From Hymenobacter sp. (lineage in GTDB: Bacteria; Bacteroidota; Bacteroidia; Cytophagales; Hymenobacteraceae): a stretch of DNA of 49,477 nucleotides. Of this stretch, positions 37,001 through 46,217 are shown piece by piece. The position numbers were made by a program, and so were the translations under genes. The DNA lies in contig JAQBNT010000151.1 in NCBI GenBank assembly GCA_028288445.1, forward strand, positions 1-49,477. Direction: 5' to 3'. A model generated the notes under the pieces. The model had not been told where the DNA came from, searched no databases, and was given only the letters and a program-made list of their open reading frames with translations. Positions within the stretch are counted from its first letter, which is position 1; each line of letters begins with the position of its first letter.

Positions 37001-37411
37001 ATGGCTTACTCCGATAAGGTAATTGACCACTACAGCAACCCCCGCAATGTGGGCACGCTGGATAAAAGCAAGAAAAACGTAGGCACCGGCCTCGTGGGTG
37101 CTCCCGAGTGCGGCGACGTAATGCGCCTGCAAATTGAGGTGGACGAAGCCACAAACACCATCACCGACGCCAAGTTCAAGACGTTTGGCTGCGGCTCGGC
37201 CATCGCCTCCTCGTCGCTCGCAACTGAGTGGCTGAAAGGCAAATCCATCGATGAGGCCCTGGCCATCGACAACATGGAGATTGTGGAAGAGCTGGCCCTG
37301 CCGCCCGTGAAAATCCACTGCTCGGTGCTGGCTGAAGATGCCATCAAGTCGGCCATCTCGGACTACCGCGTGAAAAACGGCCTGCCCGCGCTGGAGCTGT
37401 CGCACCACTAA
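37001..37411 (+). CDS. iscU: Fe-S cluster scaffold IscU
   Basis: 136 residues. The scaffold on which IscS-derived sulfur and iron form a 2Fe-2S cluster. The three ligand cysteines are C37 (GAPECGDVM), C64 (TFGCGSAIASSS) and C107 (KIHCSVLAEDAI), with the LPPVK chaperone-binding motif just before C107. The start MAYSDKVIDHYSNPRNVG is canonical. Confidence 0.96.
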   Translation: MAYSDKVIDHYSNPRNVGTLDKSKKNVGTGLVGAPECGDVMRLQIEVDEATNTITDAKFKTFGCGSAIASSSLATEWLKGKSIDEALAIDNMEIVEELALPPVKIHCSVLAEDAIKSAISDYRVKNGLPALELSHH

Positions 37412-37423
37412 TCAGACAACTTC

Positions 37424-37517
37424 TGTCATCCTGAGCAGAGCGAAGGACCTTACCACGTCTGAACAAATTGTTCGCCGGTGATAAGGTCCTTCGCTCTGCT
37501 CAGGATGACATTTTTTT
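37424..37517 (+). repeat. REP/MITE-like inverted repeat E4, also terminator-like
   Basis: 33-bp arms 37424-37456 and 37478-37510 (tgtcatcctgagcagagcga) with one mismatch; the right arm runs directly into ttttttt (37511-37517). It therefore looks like a repeat element used as the iscU terminator or attenuator, upstream of the next gene. Confidence 0.82.
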
Positions 37518-37544
37518 GCGCTTTTCCTACCCATTTTTCTAGTA

Positions 37545-37937
37545 ATGGACGAATTTGACATTGCCCGCCTGGAGCGCGACATCCGGCAGTACCTGGGCCT
37601 TGAGCCCGCGCAGCTGCAATTCGAGTTTCGGGAAATGGAAGGCCAGACTCGGCTCGACCTGATAACGGTGAACCCGCGCCACCAGCAGAGCTTCCTGTTT
37701 CGCTACGAAACCGGCCGTGACCAAGTAGAGTGCTTGGAGAAAATGCTGGACTATGTGAAGCGCTTCCGCGACACGGAGAGCTCCTACACGGTACAGTGGA
37801 GTGCCCGCGACGACAAAGAGCTGCACACCTCCTACTTCAGGGCACACAGCGTATACGAAGCGCTGGATAAGCTCTATTTTGGCCGCGATTTGAATACGAT
37901 TACCGTGTTCAGCGTGGTGTTGAATCCGAGCTCGTAA
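37545..37937 (+). CDS. Unknown 130-aa protein inside the isc cluster
   Basis: No family recognised. A soluble, acidic protein (MDEFDIARLERDIRQYLGL) with alpha/beta pattern, one cysteine (VECLEKML) and no membrane segment. A conserved-looking central strand-turn-helix (QSFLFRYETGRDQVECLEKMLDYV) and a C-terminal helix (AHSVYEALDKLYFGRDLNTITVF) are visible. Its place between iscU and iscA on the same strand suggests a role linked to Fe-S assembly, but this is inference by position only. Confidence 0.78.
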   Translation: MDEFDIARLERDIRQYLGLEPAQLQFEFREMEGQTRLDLITVNPRHQQSFLFRYETGRDQVECLEKMLDYVKRFRDTESSYTVQWSARDDKELHTSYFRAHSVYEALDKLYFGRDLNTITVFSVVLNPSS

Positions 37938-38060
37938 GAGCTGAAACGAATTATTTGACGGGCGGGCGAACAAAGAAATTCGCCGGCTTGTTTATAATAT
38001 GTCTAAATTGCGACTCCATTTGGTTTGCTTTTAAACCTAAATGGCCCCGCTCCTACTGCC

Positions 38061-38387
38061 ATGATTACCGTATCTGATAAAGCCAAAGAAAAAGTAGCAC
38101 GCCTGATTCAGGATGCGCACCTTGATGACACCTATCGCCTGCGCGCCTCGGTGGCGGGCGGCGGGTGTTCGGGCCTGAGCTATAAGCTCGATTTCGACAA
38201 CGAAGTGCGGCCGATGGACCAGGAGTTTGAGGACAAGGGCGTGCGCGTGGTGGTGGACATGAAAAGCTTCCTCTACCTGGCCGGCACGGAGTTGGATTTT
38301 TCTGACGGCCTCAATGGCAAAGGATTCCAGTTCAACAACCCCAACGCCTCGCGCGAGTGCGGCTGCGGCGAGAGTTTCTCGGTTTAA
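38061..38387 (+). CDS. A-type Fe-S carrier (IscA/ErpA/SufA family)
   Basis: 108 residues. HesB-type protein with the three invariant cysteines C36 (GGGCSGLSY), C100 and C102 (RECGCGESF) that bind Fe or a 2Fe-2S cluster for delivery to target proteins. The ATG at 38061 (MITVSDKAKEKV) is the family start; a TTG at 38025 is rejected. Which A-type subfamily it belongs to cannot be decided from sequence reading. No hscA, hscB or fdx genes follow. Confidence 0.92.
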   Translation: MITVSDKAKEKVARLIQDAHLDDTYRLRASVAGGGCSGLSYKLDFDNEVRPMDQEFEDKGVRVVVDMKSFLYLAGTELDFSDGLNGKGFQFNNPNASRECGCGESFSV

Positions 38388-38435
38388 ATAACGCTCGATG
38401 TGCGGCTATTGAGGCCTAAGCATCTGTAGCATAGC

Positions 38436-38478
38436 AACAAAAAAGCCCCTGTGCATAATACACAGGGGCTTTTTTGTT
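38436..38478. terminator. Bidirectional terminator between the isc cluster and the large adhesin gene
   Basis: Perfect 18-bp arms aacaaaaaagcccctgtg / cacaggggcttttttgtt around cataata, between convergent genes. Confidence 0.93.
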
Positions 38479-38491
38479 ACTATGCTATCGG

Positions 38492-41400
38492 CTATTCTTT
38501 CTCGAACTTCTGCACGGTGCGGCCGGCGGCCGTTTGCAGCTCCAGGAAGTAGAGGCCGGTGGGCAGGGCTTCGAGGCCGATGTTGGCGGTGCCGGCTTCG
38601 GTGGTGCCGCGCAGCAGGGGCTGGCCCAGCTGGTTGAGCACGCGGTAGGGCGTGGCCGCCTCGGTGATGAAGCTGATGCGGGTGCGGGCCGGGTTGGGGT
38701 AGAGCTCCACTTTGGCGATTTCGCCCGAACCGGCTACTGTAACTATTGGAGAGAAGGCGGTGGTACCGTCCAGGTCAACTTGAAGCAGACGGTAGTAGAG
38801 CTTGGCGGCCGGAGCGGCTTTGTCGAGGGTAGCGTAGGCCTTGGGGCTCATGCTGTTGCCTTGAGCGGCGACGGTGGCTATCGTGGCGAATTCGCGGCCA
38901 TCGAAGCTGCGCTGCACATCGAAGCGGGCGCTGTTTTTCTCGGTGGCCGTGGCCCATTTCACCGCAACCGTTTTATCGGCTTGGCGCTGAGCGCTGAAGG
39001 CGGTGAGCTGAACGGGCAGCGGGTTGATGGCATCCAGCACGTTGGTGGTGGACAGGTCGTTCTGAGCGCCAAGGGCGAAGTCGGAGAAATCGGAGAACGA
39101 GGCCGAGGTAAGGGTGCCAACTACCGAAGGACCACCGGCCCCGGAATCGGTGCCCGTGTTGGTGGAGCGGCCCAGGTTGGTCCACTGGTTGGCGAAAGCG
39201 CCGGTGGCGTCGCGCTTGGCAATCACCAAATCGGCGTCGCTGGGCACGTTCACGTAGTCTTCGGCCCCGAAGCTGAGGGTGATGGTGCCGGTGAAGTTGC
39301 CGGCCGTGGTGTTCGAGGAATTGACGGTGTAGAAACGCTTCGACGAAACGCGGGCCAGCGGCGCGGTACCTTTTCCGGGGTCCGTCGACAAAGTGCGGCT
39401 GGGGTTGCTCTCAAACTGCTCGGCCGTGTAGGTCGAAGCAGCGGCCTGCGCCGTGCTGATGAGCGTGATGGGGCGGTAGAATGTGCCTTTGCCAACCGGG
39501 AATACCGTGGTAGCCGCGCCCGCACCCGTGGCCCGGGCCAACGGACCGCGCACAAAGCTGCTGGCGCTGCCGCCGCTGACCGTAGCTCCAGTGTTCAGCG
39601 TCAGCAGGTTGGTGGCGTTAGTGGTGATGATGCCACTGGTCAGGGTCAGCGTGCCGCCCACAGTGAGCGGAGTGCCCAGGATGACCGTGCCAGTGCTGGT
39701 ACGGTTCAGGGTCAGGTTGTTCAGCGTCTGGGCACCAGGAGCAAAGTTGAGGGTACCCAGGGCACCGGTGCCCAGCACCGAGAGGCTGCTAGTGGCCGAG
39801 CCCGCCAAAGCGCCGCTGCCCGAAACAGTGCCGGCCAGGGTGAGAAGCCGGCCGTTCAGGTCGAGCTTGCCGCTGGGCAGCGCCAGTTGGTTTTCAATGG
39901 TCACGGTCCCCGTCTGCGATGCCTGACCGTTGTTATTCACGGTCACGTTGTAGTAGCTGCCGGGGTTGATGTCGGCGGTCGGCGCACTGTAAACCGGGTT
40001 GCCCACGGCCGCACCCCAGCCAGTGGCAAAACGGAAGCTGTCCATGGTAAATGTCGGATTATTGGTATCGACCTCCCGAATGATGAAGCCATTGATGTCG
40101 CTGAAGACATTTACACCGTCGATGGTGAGCAATGGTGTGGCGGGCTCTTGGCTCAGGCTGGTACCGCTGGGTAGTACGTACAGACTGAACCGGTCGACGT
40201 TGTTGGTAGCTGGGCTATTTTCAGCCTTCATCACCAGCAGATAATCCGTGTTTATGCTGAACTGTGTGGGTGTGGCCTCAACAGTCGCGGTGGTTTCGCT
40301 CGAAGCACGGATTTTAAACGTAAACTTGGTTGGACTGGAGCCTGATACTCTGGCAATGGTCACCCGGCCGCGGTAACTGACGGTACCATTGGTGGTTTGA
40401 AACGCGAACAAATAATCATTGCCCGATACGTTTTGAGGGATGGAAACATTTATCAGGGCCGCCGCATACAAGGTGGTAGCGCTGGTTGGTATAGTTGTCG
40501 TCCGGAACAACGTACTACCGCTGTTGCCGTCAATGCTGGCCTGCCGGGAATTGCCCCCGGCCGTCAGCACTGCGCCCCGTGGGTACGTTGGGAACAGGAT
40601 ATTGCTGGCAGTAGTTGACGAAGTAGCCGTACCAGACCAGCCATTGGCGTTCAGCTGCCCGGTGTAGTCGAAGTCGTCTTCCACCAGCAACATGCCGGGC
40701 GGCGTCAGCACATCTCCGCTCACGGAAACGCTCACCGAGGTGCCGCCCACCGCGTTGGTAACCGTGCCGCTTACCGAGCCGGTAGCGGCCCCCACCAGGC
40801 GCACGTATATGGTTTGCCCGGCATTGGCGCTAGCGGCAGCTACCGATACCGAAGCCGCGAAGGCAGTGCCGTCCAGCGATACCTCGAAGCCAGTTGGGGC
40901 GGTTACCGTAACGGGGGCCAGCACGCCGGTTCCCGTCAGCACGTAGGACTGGGCACCCGAGGCGGTGCCCGTATTGGTGATAAAGCCGGACAGGCTGGTG
41001 GGCGCGGCTGCGAGGGTGGGCGCGGTCACGGTCACTATTACTTCGTTGCTGATGACGGAGCCGCAGGCGGCAAACGTCGATTGCGCCACTACGTAGTAAA
41101 TCCCGGCCGTCGGGAAATTGGGCGTGTAGGTGAGGCCGGTAGCGGTGCCGATGGCGGTGGGGTATGGGCCGCCGGCCGTGGTGCCGTAGTACCACTGGCG
41201 CGAACCGGCGGCTGGCGTTTCGGTCACCGTGAGGGCGGTGCCGGGGGTGCCGGCGTTGATGGTCTGCGGGGCGGCGGGGGCCACCGTGGCGGTGGGGCTG
41301 CTCACGACGGTGAACACCACCGAAGTCGAGCCGATGGTGCCGTCCGTATTGGCTACGCGCACCCGGTAGCCGGTGCCGCTGGCTGTGGTGCCCGGAATGG

Positions 41401-43951
41401 TGGCCGTAATGCTGGTGCTGGTGCTGCTCACGGTGGCTAGGCTGACCGGGGCAGCGAAGCTGCCGTTAGCATCCGAAAGCTGCACGAAGTAGGTGCCCGT
41501 GGCCGCGGGGCCGCCGGTGGTGTAGCTCACCGTGGTGGGGCTGCCGCCGCACACGGCGGGGCTCACCGTGCCGGTAGCAATAACCGGCTGCGGCGAAGGA
41601 GACGTGTTACCGTTCACCACCAGGCCCGGGGTCGAAGTGCCGTTAACGAAGTAGAAGTTGCCGCTGGTGTTTGTGCTGCCGTAGCCGTAGAGACGGAAAT
41701 AGATGGGGTAGGCAAAGCTTTGGCCCAGCGGGAAAGAGAAAGCCGTGCCGGGCGCGGCGGTGGCCGATACCGGTTGGGTGCCCAATGACACGGGATTGGT
41801 GAAGTCGCTGTTGGTGCTGTAGAGCAGCTCCACGGTGGTGGGGGCGGTAGAAGTGCGGTAGGCATTGCCGGTGATGGTGGTCACGTTGGCGAGGTAGCCC
41901 AGCGTTGGCGTGATGGCAAAAGCGAAGAATTTATCGCCGGCCAGCGCATCGGCCAGGTTGGTGAGGGCTCCCCAGCCGCTGGCGCCAAAGATGCCGCTGC
42001 CGCTGGCTACGTTACTGGTGCTCAGGGTCGCGCTACGCGTAATAGCGTCAGCAGTGCTGATGTTGGCATCTTTTGCGGTGGCCGGGGCCGAAGCAGCCCG
42101 GCCGGTAGTCGTGGTCATTGAGTAGGTGGCCAATGCCGGGGTGGTCACGGTGCCGCTCACGGCAATGTTCTTCGTACCGGCTCCGGTGCTGGCGTTGGCA
42201 ATGTTGCCACTGAAGCTGCCGGCCGCCGTGCCGATGAGGTGCACGTAGATGGGGGTACTGCCCACGGTGCCCGCGCTGGGCGTCAGGGTCAGCATATTGG
42301 CTCCCGTACCGGTGTAGGTGCCCGAGGTCAGGCTGATTTCATAGCCGGCCGGCGCGGTCACCGTCAGGTTGGCGGTCAGGCTGGTGGCGCTCACGCTGTA
42401 GGTTTGCTCGGCCGAGGGGGTTCCGGTGGAGGTGGCAAACGTGAGGGCGGTGGCAGGCGTGACGATGATGGTGGGCGTAGGAGCCGTCACCGTGCCGTAT
42501 ACCGGCTTGTTCGCGTTGGTAGCGCCGCTGCTGGTGTGCACCACGTTGAACGGGGTGCCGCTGGTGCCATAAGTGCCAGTTGTGGCCCCGGTGAGACGCA
42601 CGTAGATTTTGGTGGCCGTTACCGTTCCACCGCTCGGCGCGGCGGTAGCTACGGATGCGCCAAACATGCCGGGCGTGTTCGAGCCGGCAGTTGTTTCTAG
42701 GGCCACCTCGTAGCCGCTGGGCGCGGTGGCCGTGATGGCCGCCGTCAGGGTGCTGCCGCCCACGGTGTAGCTCTGCTCGGTGGAGGGAGTGCCGGTAGTG
42801 GTCGAGAAGGAAAGCGCCGTGGTGGGCGAAACCGTGATGGTGGGCGTAGGAGCCGTCACCACGCCGTATACCGGTTTGTTGACATCGGCCGCGCTGGTGC
42901 TGGTGTGCACGATGTTGGATGGGATGCCGCTGGTGCCATAGGTGCCAGTTGTGGCCCCGGTGAGACGCACGTAAATGGGGGTGCTGCTCACCGTGCCGCC
43001 GGTGGGGGTCAGGGTCAGGGCATTGGCCGCCGTGCCGGTGTAGGTGCCCGAGGTCAGGCTGATTTCGTAGCCGGCCGGCGCGGTGGCGGTGATGGCTCCC
43101 GTTAGGTTGGTGCCGCCCACGTTGTAGGTCTGCTCGTCCGAAGGCGTACCCGTGGTGGTTGAGAAAGAAAGCGCCGTGGCCGGCGAAACCGTGATGGTGG
43201 GCGTGGCGGAGCCAGAGGAGGTAGCCGTAATGGAAACGTCATCAATGCCCAAAGCTTGGGCGTTACTGCCAGATGTACCACTGGTTGGAGAGTAGTTCCA
43301 AGCCAGGTAGAAATTGCTACCGGCCGCAACAGTTTGTGTCAGGGTGGCACTAACGGCAGTTGTAGTGGCCGGGGTGGCGGCATAGCCTACAGTGGTACCA
43401 TCGGCTACAAAACTGGTCGTGAATCCTGCCGGAGCAGGGGTCCACGTACTACCATCAGCCGAATAATAAAGCTGAATGGTATAGCCATTGGCATTGTTAC
43501 CCGCCCGGTATTTTTCAATATTGTAGCTGATACTGAAACTGGCAATATCAGTAGTGCCGGTGTTTTTCAGCTGCGTATAAACGTTAACAGACCTGTTTGA
43601 ACTGCTGGCCGATAATCCACCTACTGCCCTGTCTGAAGTAAGCGTAGTAGAGGTGAATGTATATGTGCCGCTCGTAGCGCTGGAAGAAATATTAGCTCCG
43701 CCTGTATTATTAGGTGTAGTTGATGCCCCAGCGTAGGTACCAAGTACCCTGGCCGCGCTTATCGCATCAATCTTCCAGACAGAATTGCTCGACAGCTTCG
43801 CATTAGCAACGGCATTATCAAAGCTTTCGGTAACAGTGTTGCCGCCAGCAATATTTACCTGCCCCCACCCAAGCAGGGGTAACATAAGCATCATCAACAG
43901 CGCGAGGCTGCGGGCAATACCGACAGAAAAACAGGGTAACGGATTTCTCAT
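38492..43951 (-). CDS. Large T9SS-secreted adhesin-like protein with type A sorting domain
   Basis: 1819 residues. Signal peptide ending near LMLPLLGWGQ. An N-terminal jelly-roll-like domain (about 30-240) is followed by three tandem ~118-residue repeats (TITVSPATALSFSTTTGTPS... YVRLTGATTGTYGTSG, about nt 43205-42130) and a diverged fourth copy (about 41025-40690). A LamG-like region and a FG-GAP-free beta domain follow, then a fibronectin-like domain (NPLPVQLTAFSAQRQ ... YYRLLQVDLDG). The end (VELYPNPARTRISFI, LPTGLYFLELQ, VQKFEKE) is a type A T9SS sorting signal. No enzyme motif is seen. Probably cell-surface; ligand unknown. Confidence 0.88.
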   Translation of the reverse strand: MRNPLPCFSVGIARSLALLMMLMLPLLGWGQVNIAGGNTVTESFDNAVANAKLSSNSVWKIDAISAARVLGTYAGASTTPNNTGGANISSSATSGTYTFTSTTLTSDRAVGGLSASSSNRSVNVYTQLKNTGTTDIASFSISYNIEKYRAGNNANGYTIQLYYSADGSTWTPAPAGFTTSFVADGTTVGYAATPATTTAVSATLTQTVAAGSNFYLAWNYSPTSGTSGSNAQALGIDDVSITATSSGSATPTITVSPATALSFSTTTGTPSDEQTYNVGGTNLTGAITATAPAGYEISLTSGTYTGTAANALTLTPTGGTVSSTPIYVRLTGATTGTYGTSGIPSNIVHTSTSAADVNKPVYGVVTAPTPTITVSPTTALSFSTTTGTPSTEQSYTVGGSTLTAAITATAPSGYEVALETTAGSNTPGMFGASVATAAPSGGTVTATKIYVRLTGATTGTYGTSGTPFNVVHTSSGATNANKPVYGTVTAPTPTIIVTPATALTFATSTGTPSAEQTYSVSATSLTANLTVTAPAGYEISLTSGTYTGTGANMLTLTPSAGTVGSTPIYVHLIGTAAGSFSGNIANASTGAGTKNIAVSGTVTTPALATYSMTTTTGRAASAPATAKDANISTADAITRSATLSTSNVASGSGIFGASGWGALTNLADALAGDKFFAFAITPTLGYLANVTTITGNAYRTSTAPTTVELLYSTNSDFTNPVSLGTQPVSATAAPGTAFSFPLGQSFAYPIYFRLYGYGSTNTSGNFYFVNGTSTPGLVVNGNTSPSPQPVIATGTVSPAVCGGSPTTVSYTTGGPAATGTYFVQLSDANGSFAAPVSLATVSSTSTSITATIPGTTASGTGYRVRVANTDGTIGSTSVVFTVVSSPTATVAPAAPQTINAGTPGTALTVTETPAAGSRQWYYGTTAGGPYPTAIGTATGLTYTPNFPTAGIYYVVAQSTFAACGSVISNEVIVTVTAPTLAAAPTSLSGFITNTGTASGAQSYVLTGTGVLAPVTVTAPTGFEVSLDGTAFAASVSVAAASANAGQTIYVRLVGAATGSVSGTVTNAVGGTSVSVSVSGDVLTPPGMLLVEDDFDYTGQLNANGWSGTATSSTTASNILFPTYPRGAVLTAGGNSRQASIDGNSGSTLFRTTTIPTSATTLYAAALINVSIPQNVSGNDYLFAFQTTNGTVSYRGRVTIARVSGSSPTKFTFKIRASSETTATVEATPTQFSINTDYLLVMKAENSPATNNVDRFSLYVLPSGTSLSQEPATPLLTIDGVNVFSDINGFIIREVDTNNPTFTMDSFRFATGWGAAVGNPVYSAPTADINPGSYYNVTVNNNGQASQTGTVTIENQLALPSGKLDLNGRLLTLAGTVSGSGALAGSATSSLSVLGTGALGTLNFAPGAQTLNNLTLNRTSTGTVILGTPLTVGGTLTLTSGIITTNATNLLTLNTGATVSGGSASSFVRGPLARATGAGAATTVFPVGKGTFYRPITLISTAQAAASTYTAEQFESNPSRTLSTDPGKGTAPLARVSSKRFYTVNSSNTTAGNFTGTITLSFGAEDYVNVPSDADLVIAKRDATGAFANQWTNLGRSTNTGTDSGAGGPSVVGTLTSASFSDFSDFALGAQNDLSTTNVLDAINPLPVQLTAFSAQRQADKTVAVKWATATEKNSARFDVQRSFDGREFATIATVAAQGNSMSPKAYATLDKAAPAAKLYYRLLQVDLDGTTAFSPIVTVAGSGEIAKVELYPNPARTRISFITEAATPYRVLNQLGQPLLRGTTEAGTANIGLEALPTGLYFLELQTAAGRTVQKFEKE
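42130..43205 (-). repeat. Three ~355-bp coding repeats in the adhesin
   Basis: Units run about 43205-42850, 42850-42490 and 42490-42130. Stretches such as gtgccataggtgccagttg and tgtggccccggtgagacg are identical between copies, so duplication is fairly recent. Confidence 0.75.
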
Positions 43952-44410
43952 AAAAAACGGGTTGTTAGGGGTTTTACCGAATTACCATGGGGTGGACACG
44001 TTGAGTGTAAAGATATTTGCGTGGGCCTGGATTCGGGGCATGATTCCATTATCAAATCTTTATATCCCGCCCATAACCCATTCAGCAGCGTCCAATCAGC
44101 TCTTTTATTTCCAAAACCGGATTTCAGGCACCGGCAATCAGCTGATGCTAATCCCGCTCTCGCCGCCATCGGATGAGGCTAAAGCCCACGGCCCTCCCCA
44201 CCCCACCAGATACAAAAAAAGCCCTTGCGGGCGCAAGGGCTTTTTGAGGCATCGGGCAACGGCCGGGGTCGGTGGTTGCGCACACGGCGGCGCAACGGTG
44301 GGCGGTTGGTAATGGTGCCTGCCATTCCGGGACGGGGGCGTTTGCTGGGCGCTGCTGCCGGCGGGGGCAAACCCGCCGGGTGGGTGGCCACGCGCAGCCT
44401 GCCGGGCCGC
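43952..44410. other. 459-bp gene-poor region upstream of the adhesin gene
   Basis: Holds the adhesin 5' leader, a weak -7-like TATCTTTA on the minus strand near 44012-44019, and the terminator at 44213-44245. I see no convincing gene in it. Confidence 0.5.
44213..44245 (-). terminator. Terminator of the small ORF / glycosyltransferase transcript
   Basis: Arms gcccttgc / gcaagggc around gggc, flanked by eight-A and five-T runs. Since the next gene to the left starts further down on the minus strand, it best serves the minus-strand transcript coming from 44411. Confidence 0.8.
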
Positions 44411-44596
44411 TTAGGAATGACAGGACTTATGGGATAGCGCGGCGGGGCCGGCCGGCGCCGACGCCGGCTGTGAGGCACGCAACGCGGGTTGGTGGGCACT
44501 GAACGAAGGACAGTCGTGCTGGCCCAGCACGGCGGCCGGCACGGCCAGCTTCAGCAACAGCCCACTCAAAAAACGAAGCCTGACGACGGAGCTCAT
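44411..44596 (-). CDS. Possible small secreted protein, 61 aa
   Basis: MSSVVRLRFLSGLLLKLAVPAAVLG looks like a signal peptide, followed by a 36-residue Ala/Pro/Ser-rich tail with two cysteines and several histidines (QHDCPSFSAHQP, LSHKSCHS). It lies 142 bases downstream of the glycosyltransferase gene on the same strand and before a good terminator, which favours a real gene. GC-rich chance frames are common here, so confidence is modest. Function unknown. Confidence 0.4.
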   Translation of the reverse strand: MSSVVRLRFLSGLLLKLAVPAAVLGQHDCPSFSAHQPALRASQPASAPAGPAALSHKSCHS

Positions 44597-44738
44597 AGTT
44601 CGAAGAAATAAACCACCCGGAAGGCCTGGGGCTGGTTGAATTGATGCCGTGAAGCTAGTGGGGCGGTGAACGCGGCGTGCTCAGATATCGGCCAAACCCG
44701 GCACTGCATCGACCGGACGGGCTTTTTTCGGGGCCGTG

Positions 44739-46004
44739 CTAGTGGGCCACGGCGTGGGCAAAAGCGGCATTTATGGACAAGCGCCGCTGCCGGGCCGCCC
44801 GCGGAGTGGCTACCGCCGGCACCGCCGCCACCGCCCGAATCACGTCTTCGGTGAGGGCGCACTGGCGGTGGTGCGAGTAGTGCCAGCGCGCCAGGCGCGC
44901 GCGCTCCACCCGCGCGTGGGTGGCGGCGGGCTCGGCCAGGGTGCGGCGGATGGCCCGGGCGCAGGCGGCCACGTCGCCGTGCAGGTACAGCAGGCCGGTC
45001 TGGTTGTGCTCCACCAGCTCGGCGGTGCCGCCGGTGGCTGCGCCTACCACGGGCACGCCGGTGGCCAGGGCTTCCAGGGTCACCATGCCGTAGGTTTCGT
45101 TTTCGGAGGCCATCAGGAATACATCGATGGCGTGGTAGAACACGGCCGGGTTGGCGCGGAAGCCCCGGAAATGCACTTGGTTTTGCAGGCCCAGCCGGGC
45201 CACCTGCCGCTGGAGCTGGCGCAGGTAGCCGTCGCCCACCTCGCGGGTAGGCTCGCCCATGATGACGAGATGGGCATCGTAGCCGTACTGCTGGCGCAGC
45301 TGGTGCAAGGCATTGATGACGAAATCCTGCCCCTTGCCGGCATCAAACCGGCCCAGAATGCCCAGCAAGCGCACGTCCTGGGGCAGGCCCAGCTCCTGGC
45401 GGGCTTCGTAGGGCGTGTGGGTGGGCGGCGCGAACTGCTCCAGCGGCAGGCCCAGGGGCACGAGGTGCAGCTTGGCCACGTCGAAGCGGGTGAGGCGGGC
45501 CACCTCGCGGGCCAGGCCGGGCAGCGGCGTCAGCCAGGCATCAACCAGGCCGAAGCGCAGGGTGTGCACCGGGCTGCGCTTGGGCCGTCCCAGCTGCATG
45601 TGCTGCTGGTAAATAATGCGCAGGCGGCCACCCAGCAGGGTTTTTACCAGCGTGGCCACGGGCAGGTCTTTGTTTTGCGTGACCACCAGCACGTCGATGT
45701 TCAGGCGTTCGAGCTGCTCCTTCAGGGCCCAGGCCATGAGGGGCATGGCCAGGCCCCGGCGCACGGCCAGCGTTTCGAGGGGCACAAACCAGTCTTCGGC
45801 CCACATGGCCAGCGGCGTGGCGGGCGGCGCGAAAAACGTGACGCGCCACCCGCGCTCCTGCATCCAGCCCGCAAACTTGAGGCTGTTCAGCTCCAGCCCG
45901 CCCAGGCTACTCGACAGGCAGAGCACCGCCAGCTGCGGAGCAGCCTCCCGCGCACGGGGGGCCGGGCCGGGAGCGGGGCTCCCGGAAAAGGTGAATGGTA
46001 ACAT
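44739..46004 (-). CDS. Glycosyltransferase family 4
   Basis: 421 residues, GT-B fold. The N-terminal acceptor domain (LAVLCLSSSLGGLELNSLKFA) is followed by the C-terminal nucleotide-sugar domain (LLGILGRFDAGKGQDFVINA, HLVIMGEPTREVGDGYL, VHFRGFRANPAVFYHAIDVF) and the EX7E motif region (ASENETYGMVTLEALATGVPVVG). Retaining enzymes of this type build surface polysaccharides or glycolipids; sugar and acceptor are unknown. A Pro/Ala-rich N-terminal 25 residues and an Ala/Arg-rich tail are unusual. It stands alone, without a polysaccharide cluster around it. Confidence 0.88.
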   Translation of the reverse strand: MLPFTFSGSPAPGPAPRAREAAPQLAVLCLSSSLGGLELNSLKFAGWMQERGWRVTFFAPPATPLAMWAEDWFVPLETLAVRRGLAMPLMAWALKEQLERLNIDVLVVTQNKDLPVATLVKTLLGGRLRIIYQQHMQLGRPKRSPVHTLRFGLVDAWLTPLPGLAREVARLTRFDVAKLHLVPLGLPLEQFAPPTHTPYEARQELGLPQDVRLLGILGRFDAGKGQDFVINALHQLRQQYGYDAHLVIMGEPTREVGDGYLRQLQRQVARLGLQNQVHFRGFRANPAVFYHAIDVFLMASENETYGMVTLEALATGVPVVGAATGGTAELVEHNQTGLLYLHGDVAACARAIRRTLAEPAATHARVERARLARWHYSHHRQCALTEDVIRAVAAVPAVATPRAARQRRLSINAAFAHAVAH

Positions 46005-46095
46005 AGCTCAGAAAGACAGGGAGTGTGTGGGGCATCGGGGGTGGTAGAAGGCGGTAGAGAACGGGGGAAGCGAATTGAGCAGGGTGCTTGCTAAT

Positions 46096-46198
46096 CTGTC
46101 ATCCTGAGCGCAGCGAAGGACCTTATCACGTTAGACAGTTTGCAGTAATGTATTCGGCACAGGCGTGGTAAGGTCCTTCGCTGCGCTCAGGATGACAG
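46096..46198. repeat. REP/MITE-like inverted repeat E5
   Basis: 35-bp arms 46096-46130 and 46164-46198 (ctgtcatcctgagcgcagcg) with one mismatch. The loop (tttgcagtaatgtattcgg) resembles the loop of E2 (cttgccgtaattcaatccg), so the two share descent over their full length. It separates the glycosyltransferase gene from the LytTR regulator gene. Confidence 0.87.
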
Positions 46199-46217
46199 TT
46201 CTATTTCAACCAACGCC

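Noticed and set aside
38474..40174. 566-codon plus-strand open frame opposite the 1819-aa adhesin gene
   Set aside because: Low-complexity Gly/Arg/Ala product antisense to a gene with signal peptide and T9SS domain; shadow frame.
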